A stretch of 12,456 nucleotides of DNA from an uncultured Lachnospiraceae bacterium (GTDB taxonomy: Bacteria; Bacillota_A; Clostridia; Lachnospirales; Lachnospiraceae). The DNA lies in the NCBI GenBank assembly GCA_902796775.1, contig CADBQK010000473.1:1-12456 (forward strand), in the 5' to 3' direction. Shown one piece after another: positions 9,282 through 12,456 of this stretch. How positions within the stretch are numbered: the stretch's first letter is position 1; every line of letters starts with the position of its first letter. The position numbers and the translations under genes are program-made. Under the pieces are notes generated by a model. The model did not search any database. It had not been told where the DNA came from and worked only from the letters and a program-made list of their open reading frames with translations.

Positions 9282-9288
9282 TCACCTC
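9282..9288 (-). promoter_or_regulatory. Ribosome binding site deciding the serS start
   Basis: GAGGTGA on the - strand sits 5 bases before the ATG at 9276. The alternative start 66 bases further upstream, at 9342, lies within the predicted -10 region and cannot be translated from this promoter. Confidence 0.85.
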
Positions 9289-9332
9289 ATCCAGTCTATT
9301 GTGATTTATAATGTATTCGTACTGTAAATCAT

Positions 9333-9343
9333 AGTATAACACA
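9333..9343 (-). promoter_or_regulatory. Extended -10 promoter of serS
   Basis: On the - strand TGTGTTATACT matches the TRTGn-TATAAT extended -10 pattern with one change in the hexamer. The -35 is poor (TTCCCT, 18 bases upstream), as is common when an extended -10 is present. A transcript would start near 9326. The -35 region overlaps a small hairpin (AGGGA 9357-9361 with TCCCT 9372-9376) that may weakly end the upstream gene's transcript. Confidence 0.6.
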
Positions 9344-9395
9344 TATACAGAAGAATAGGGAACATGCTAAATCCCTGTTTTTACAGATCGTTTCA

Positions 9396-10355
9396 TTATT
9401 CATAATCCAAAACACCCTGCAGCCAGATATTTCCCAGGAATCTTCTCCCTGCCAGAGGTTCTCCCAACAGGTCTTCCTTATTCATGCAGATATCCAGAAT
9501 CATTTCATTGCAGACAACGATCATCTGTTCCAGGACCTCTCCTGTCAGCTGATTGATCTCCTCACTGCAGTCTATAATATCTCCCAGAATAGAGTACTGG
9601 TCGTATGCTATACCGCAGGGCATGAAATAACTGTCTACTACACTGAGGATATCTTCTTTTCCTATTCTTTTCAGTGCATGGGAATAACTGTCCAGCTGTT
9701 CGATCGCCAGATTCTCCAGAGCCCCCGGGTCTCCGCTCCTGGCTGCATCTGCCATCAGGGCTCTCCGGAACCCGCTTTTTATCTTCTGCTTGATCTGTCC
9801 CTTGCTTCTCCTGACAGGAAGCAGTATTTTACCGGAAATGGACAAAGCCGATAGACGAACAGCTGCATTTTTGATAAATCTGGAAAGAATTCCCTCTTCC
9901 AGGTATATATCCGGGTCTTCTCGAAAAGACTCTTCAGAAATGATCTCTTCTTTCTGTATTTTCTGTATCCCGTTCTGGCCTGCGTAATCCATTAAACGGT
10001 TCATATGAAAAACAACAGACATTCCCTGCGTGGAGATCTCACATACACCATCATACTCTTCTCTGTCTGAACGTTTCTGAGCAGTCACATCTTCATTGGC
10101 TGAAATACATCTTCCCGTATAATGCGGAAAAAAATACTCACAGGAGAATCCCCTGAGAGGACTGATCTCTCCTCTGACCGTGACACCTGCATTCTGAGCA
10201 AAATCCCGGCTCTTTTCAGCATAAACCATTTCCTGTCCGGGGAGATGCTCCATATGTTCCAGGTCTGGTGCAGCTGTCACGATATGCAGCAGCATATCCA
10301 GATCCGTTTTTTCTTTTATACAGCCAAATCCGACTGCCCGCAGATAATCATGCAT
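9396..10355 (-). CDS. DUF3881-like protein of unknown function
   Basis: 319 residues. The N-terminus MHDYLRAVGFGCIKEKTDLDMLL resembles the opening of DUF3881, a family of unknown function that I associate with Lachnospiraceae; this is recognition from memory and moderate in strength. No signal peptide, membrane segment or known catalytic motif is seen. The N-terminal third is a mixed region containing a PLRGFSCEYFFPHYTG stretch. The middle (about 150-190) is acidic. A basic segment (LPVRRSKGQIKQKIKSGFRRAL) precedes a mostly helical C-terminal half rich in Ile, Leu and Glu. The frame is open 46 codons further upstream and would overlap dut, but GGAGG at 10362-10366, 6 bases from this ATG, together with the family N-terminus, decides the start. 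It follows dut by 73 bases and is probably co-transcribed with it. No function is proposed. Confidence 0.75.
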   Translation of the reverse strand: MHDYLRAVGFGCIKEKTDLDMLLHIVTAAPDLEHMEHLPGQEMVYAEKSRDFAQNAGVTVRGEISPLRGFSCEYFFPHYTGRCISANEDVTAQKRSDREEYDGVCEISTQGMSVVFHMNRLMDYAGQNGIQKIQKEEIISEESFREDPDIYLEEGILSRFIKNAAVRLSALSISGKILLPVRRSKGQIKQKIKSGFRRALMADAARSGDPGALENLAIEQLDSYSHALKRIGKEDILSVVDSYFMPCGIAYDQYSILGDIIDCSEEINQLTGEVLEQMIVVCNEMILDICMNKEDLLGEPLAGRRFLGNIWLQGVLDYE

Positions 10356-10361
10356 GCTCAC

Positions 10362-10366
10362 CCTCC
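10362..10366 (-). promoter_or_regulatory. Ribosome binding site deciding the DUF3881-like start
   Basis: GGAGG on the - strand, within GGAGGGTGA, lies 6 bases before the ATG at 10355. The alternative upstream start at 10493 would overlap the end of dut by 65 bases and lacks a comparable site. Confidence 0.8.
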
Positions 10367-10428
10367 CTTCTTTCTTCATCCGGCGGATTTTCTCCGGGAT
10401 GCTGTGTTCCATTTGAGTTACAACTGCA

Positions 10429-10872
10429 TTAACGTTTTCCTGTAGAACCAAATCCGCCTCTATCCGGTCCGCCAAGATGTTCCACCTCTTCAAACAGGAG
10501 CGGCGGCTGGTTTTTGATGATACGAAACTGGCAGAGTCTGTCCCCCCGGCTGATATGAGTGTCTCTCACTGCATATACGGGATATTTCCATTCATCATTA
10601 TCTCCGCAATAAGAATTGTCAATTACACCCATGTGATTCGTCTGGATGATCCCGTAATTACGAAAGGTTGAGCTCCTGGGAACCATATGTGCTTCATAAC
10701 CATCCGGCAGTTTCATAGCTACACCCAGACGGATCAGACGGAACTCTCCTTTCTTCAGATCTACATCTTCCGAACTCCTCAGATCGATCCAGTCAGATTT
10801 CCCGTCTATATAGGTGAGTTTTTCCATCTCCTTATCGATGTATTTGATCTGAATTTTTTTACATGTATCCAT
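10429..10872 (-). CDS. dut: dUTP diphosphatase (trimeric dUTPase family)
   Basis: Hydrolyses dUTP to dUMP and pyrophosphate, which keeps uracil out of DNA and feeds dTMP synthesis. 147 residues from the ATG at 10872. The five motifs of the homotrimeric family are in order: motif 1 WIDLRSS (28-34), motif 2 PRSST (65-69), motif 3 GVIDNSYCG (82-90) with catalytic-water Asp85 and Tyr88, motif 4 [10 protein letters not shown] (109-118), and motif 5 RGGFGSTG (138-145). Motif 1 departs from the common GYDLRA, and motif 3 continues as DNDEW, a variant I associate with Clostridial and phage dUTPases. An in-frame GTG at 10905 would add 11 residues but has no binding site. The ATG has a G-rich stretch (GGGGGATGGG) upstream, somewhat far. 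It is the likely first gene of a dut/DUF3881-like transcript. Confidence 0.93.
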   Translation of the reverse strand: MDTCKKIQIKYIDKEMEKLTYIDGKSDWIDLRSSEDVDLKKGEFRLIRLGVAMKLPDGYEAHMVPRSSTFRNYGIIQTNHMGVIDNSYCGDNDEWKYPVYAVRDTHISRGDRLCQFRIIKNQPPLLFEEVEHLGGPDRGGFGSTGKR

Positions 10873-10950
10873 TCTTCGTACCCATCCCCCGATAATGCTG
10901 TTCACATTTCAGAACACTGCATCACCAGCAATCCCTGATGATATTCTTTA

Positions 10951-10980
10951 AGGAGACAGAGAACCATCCCCCTGTCTCCT
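10951..10980 (-). repeat. REP-like palindromic element
   Basis: AGGAGACAG at 10951-10959 pairs perfectly with CTGTCTCCT at 10972-10980 around a 12-base loop. Read on the - strand the loop gives GGGGATGGTTCT. The stem-loop with a GGGGAYGGTTCT core resembles short dispersed palindromes I know from Clostridial genomes, some of which are associated with RAYT (REP-associated Y1) transposases. There is no T-run, so it is not an intrinsic terminator. Only one copy is in the window, so repeat status is inferred. Confidence 0.5.
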
Positions 10981-11198
10981 AATACCTTATCATTACGGCG
11001 ATCGAGGTGCAAGGACTATCTTCTGATAAACCTGTTACTTTTATTCATGCTCTGCAAAAAATCAAATATTGATTTACTTTTTTGTCTTTCTGTGTCAAAA
11101 TATGTTAGAAAGCGTCGCCTGTTTCCAACACCGTTCATGCTGGCATGATCAGATGTTTGAAGGATCACGGAAATCGCTCTGCAGCAAAGCAATCCTTA

Positions 11199-11228
11199 TT
11201 GTATTATAGATTAAGACTCATATATAAT
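11199..11228 (+). promoter_or_regulatory. Putative promoter of the AAA_14-type gene
   Basis: A perfect TATAAT at 11223-11228 is preceded after 18 bases by TTGTAT at 11199-11204. A transcript would start near 11235 and give a leader of about 22 bases ending in the AGAGGTGG ribosome binding site at 11246-11253. Confidence 0.5.
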
Positions 11229-11257
11229 ATAAGTATCCCTTTCTTAGAGGTGGATGT

Positions 11258-12456
11258 ATGTATGTTCAGAGAAAAAACCTGCTTGAAGAACTGTACCGCC
11301 TGCGTAATGACATTAACAGCGGCGAGGGGACAGTAAAAATCATCTCCGGCCTGTATCATTGCGGAAAATCTTCTCTTATGGAGGATTATGAGCTTTTCCT
11401 GACACAAAATGGTGTCCGGAAGGACCAGATCATGAGCTTTCATTTTGAAAGGCTTCGTTACGATCCTATCTGCAATGAAGCTACTCTTTATAATTATGTT
11501 GTCCGCAAGATGAATAAGGATCGCATGAACTATCTTTTCCTGCAGGAAGCCAGATTTGCTCCCGGTATCCTCAAAACGATTGACAGCCTCAGCATCCATA
11601 AAAACATGGATATCTATATTACCTGCTCCGATGAATATCTGGAACGCGAAGAGCTTTCGGACATGCTTTTCGGCAAAACAGTCAGCTTCCATGTACTGCC
11701 GCTATCTCTGGCTGAGTACGGTCAGCTCTTTGATTTTGGTGAAACATCGCCGGGCACCTCCATCTCAAAAGAAGAACTGTATACGGGATATGTAAGCAGC
11801 GGAGGACTGCCTTATCTCCTGTCCAGAGGGCTGCCTTCTTTTGATCTGGCCAGAGATTATATGCAGGGACTTTATTCCACGATCCTCGTCCATGATATCG
11901 TTCCGCACCGCCAGATTACCGATACCAGCATTCTGGAGTATTTATTGTACTTTCTGTCACTCCATGTGGGAGAAATCCTCTCTCCAAAAAAGATCAGCGA
12001 TCTGCTTCGGGAAGCAGGAAGACCGATCAATGCCCGCACTGTAGATTCCTATATTGAAGCGTTTGTACAGACATTCCTGCTCTACCGTGTCAAACGCTAT
12101 GACCTGGTAAAGGAAGAAGTCCTCCAGACTCTGGAAAAATACTATCCGGCAGACACCGGTTTTACCCATTTCTTTTTCGGGATCCAGATGGATCCGCTCT
12201 CATCAGGAACAATTGAAACTCTGGTCTTCCTTGAAATGAAACGAAGAGGGTACGATATTTATCTGGGCAAGATCTATTCTTCAGGCATTTCCTTTGTCTG
12301 TATGAAAAACACAGAAAGAGTATATATTCAGGTCGTATCGGATATGCAGGATACCGGTGAAGTCGACCAGGCTGTCCGCAGTCTTCAGAAGCTTCGTGAT
12401 AATTATCCGAAATATCTGATCTCCGGCCGGGAGCTGTCATGGAGCCATAAGGGGAT
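11258..12456 (+). CDS. AAA_14/DUF4143-type P-loop protein, truncated by the window edge
   Basis: 399 codons are open to the window edge and no stop is reached. The layout matches bacterial proteins with an AAA_14 ATPase domain followed by DUF4143. These are common in gut anaerobes and of poorly known function, and the C-terminal part is nuclease-like. The P-loop GLYHCGKSS has Lys37. The usual Walker B LFLDEIQ reads LFLQEAR (Gln96, Glu97). The sensor strand DIYITCSDEYL is at 118-128, and the arginine-finger-like LSGR reads LFGK (139-140). The C-terminal part follows the family closely (KKISDLLREAGRPINARTVDSYIEA; ETLVFLEMKRRGYDIYLGK; VYIQV), but the usual GEIDF strand reads SGISF, with Ser345 in place of Asp. 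The start at 11258 is supported by AGAGGTGG at 11246-11253. ATGs at 11254 and 11262 are in other frames. Family membership is well supported; catalytic competence is doubtful. Confidence 0.85.
   Translation, partial: MYVQRKNLLEELYRLRNDINSGEGTVKIISGLYHCGKSSLMEDYELFLTQNGVRKDQIMSFHFERLRYDPICNEATLYNYVVRKMNKDRMNYLFLQEARFAPGILKTIDSLSIHKNMDIYITCSDEYLEREELSDMLFGKTVSFHVLPLSLAEYGQLFDFGETSPGTSISKEELYTGYVSSGGLPYLLSRGLPSFDLARDYMQGLYSTILVHDIVPHRQITDTSILEYLLYFLSLHVGEILSPKKISDLLREAGRPINARTVDSYIEAFVQTFLLYRVKRYDLVKEEVLQTLEKYYPADTGFTHFFFGIQMDPLSSGTIETLVFLEMKRRGYDIYLGKIYSSGISFVCMKNTERVYIQVVSDMQDTGEVDQAVRSLQKLRDNYPKYLISGRELSWSHKG

Larger units (their letters stand above)
10873..11257. other. Divergent intergenic region between dut and the AAA_14-type gene
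   Basis: The 385 bases hold no convincing gene. From left to right there is a 30-base palindromic element (10951-10980), a possible dut promoter on the - strand (TTGCAC 11012-11007, 17 bases, TAAGGT 10989-10984), and an AT palindrome AAATCAA-ATA-TTGATTT at 11059-11075. A perfect TTGACA on the - strand (11098-11093) has only a poor -10 (TAAATC, 11076-11071) that overlaps this palindrome. A smaller CATGC-TG-GCATG repeat lies near 11134-11145, followed by the + strand promoter of the last gene. The - strand promoter choices are weak and I cannot decide between them. Confidence 0.5.

Noticed and set aside
9277..9330. Possible T-box leader for serS
   Set aside because: The leader is only about 50 bases, with no specifier loop or T-box sequence.
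10356..10493. N-terminal extension of 46 codons for the DUF3881-like gene, overlapping dut
   Set aside because: The GGAGG site and the family-like N-terminus MHDYLRAVGF favour the ATG at 10355. The extension has no binding site of its own.
11145..11336. Open frame of 63 codons on the + strand spanning the promoter and start of the AAA_14-type gene
   Set aside because: Out of frame with the conserved P-loop protein, which has a clear binding site and continuous family similarity from 11258.

Overview
The window looks like chromosomal DNA from a low-to-mid-GC Firmicute of class Clostridia, most likely a Lachnospiraceae-type gut anaerobe. This rests on three things: strong GGAGG-type ribosome binding sites, a DUF3881-like protein that I recall only from that group, and a receiver/H-box style typical of the large hybrid kinases of that family. 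This is inference from protein style, not from a database search. Nine protein genes are seen, eight complete and one running off the right edge. There is no tRNA, rRNA, CRISPR array, prophage module or insertion sequence.

Layout. At the left (71-1021, + strand) is an unusual regulator joining an Xre-type DNA-binding domain, a histidine-kinase H-box region without any ATPase domain, and a complete receiver domain. It ends in a hairpin terminator (1046-1083) and faces fumC (fumarase, - strand, 1166-2593). fumC and sbcD diverge from a 266-base gap in which each has a readable promoter with a 17-base spacer. sbcD and sbcC (2860-7210) overlap by 14 bases and encode the Mre11/Rad50-like nuclease SbcCD, which processes DNA hairpins and double-strand ends. 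A long bidirectional hairpin (7211-7263) separates sbcC from a convergent stand-alone CinA C-terminal-domain gene (7315-7839, - strand).

The - strand series continues with serS (7993-9276, with its own extended -10 promoter), a gene of unknown function resembling DUF3881 (9396-10355), and dut (dUTPase, 10429-10872); the last two probably form one transcript. A 385-base gap then carries a 30-base REP-like palindrome, a short AT palindrome and candidate promoters. At the right edge (11258 to the end, + strand) is an AAA_14/DUF4143-type P-loop protein whose Walker B aspartate and nuclease-like aspartate both appear replaced.

How the genes fit together. Most are housekeeping: the fumarate/malate step of central metabolism, DNA end and hairpin processing, pyridine nucleotide salvage, serine-tRNA charging and dUTP clean-up. 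I do not see a clear multi-gene defence or biosynthetic system. The most unusual items are the two edge genes: the HTH/H-box/receiver fusion, and the AAA_14/DUF4143 protein with apparently degenerate catalytic sites.
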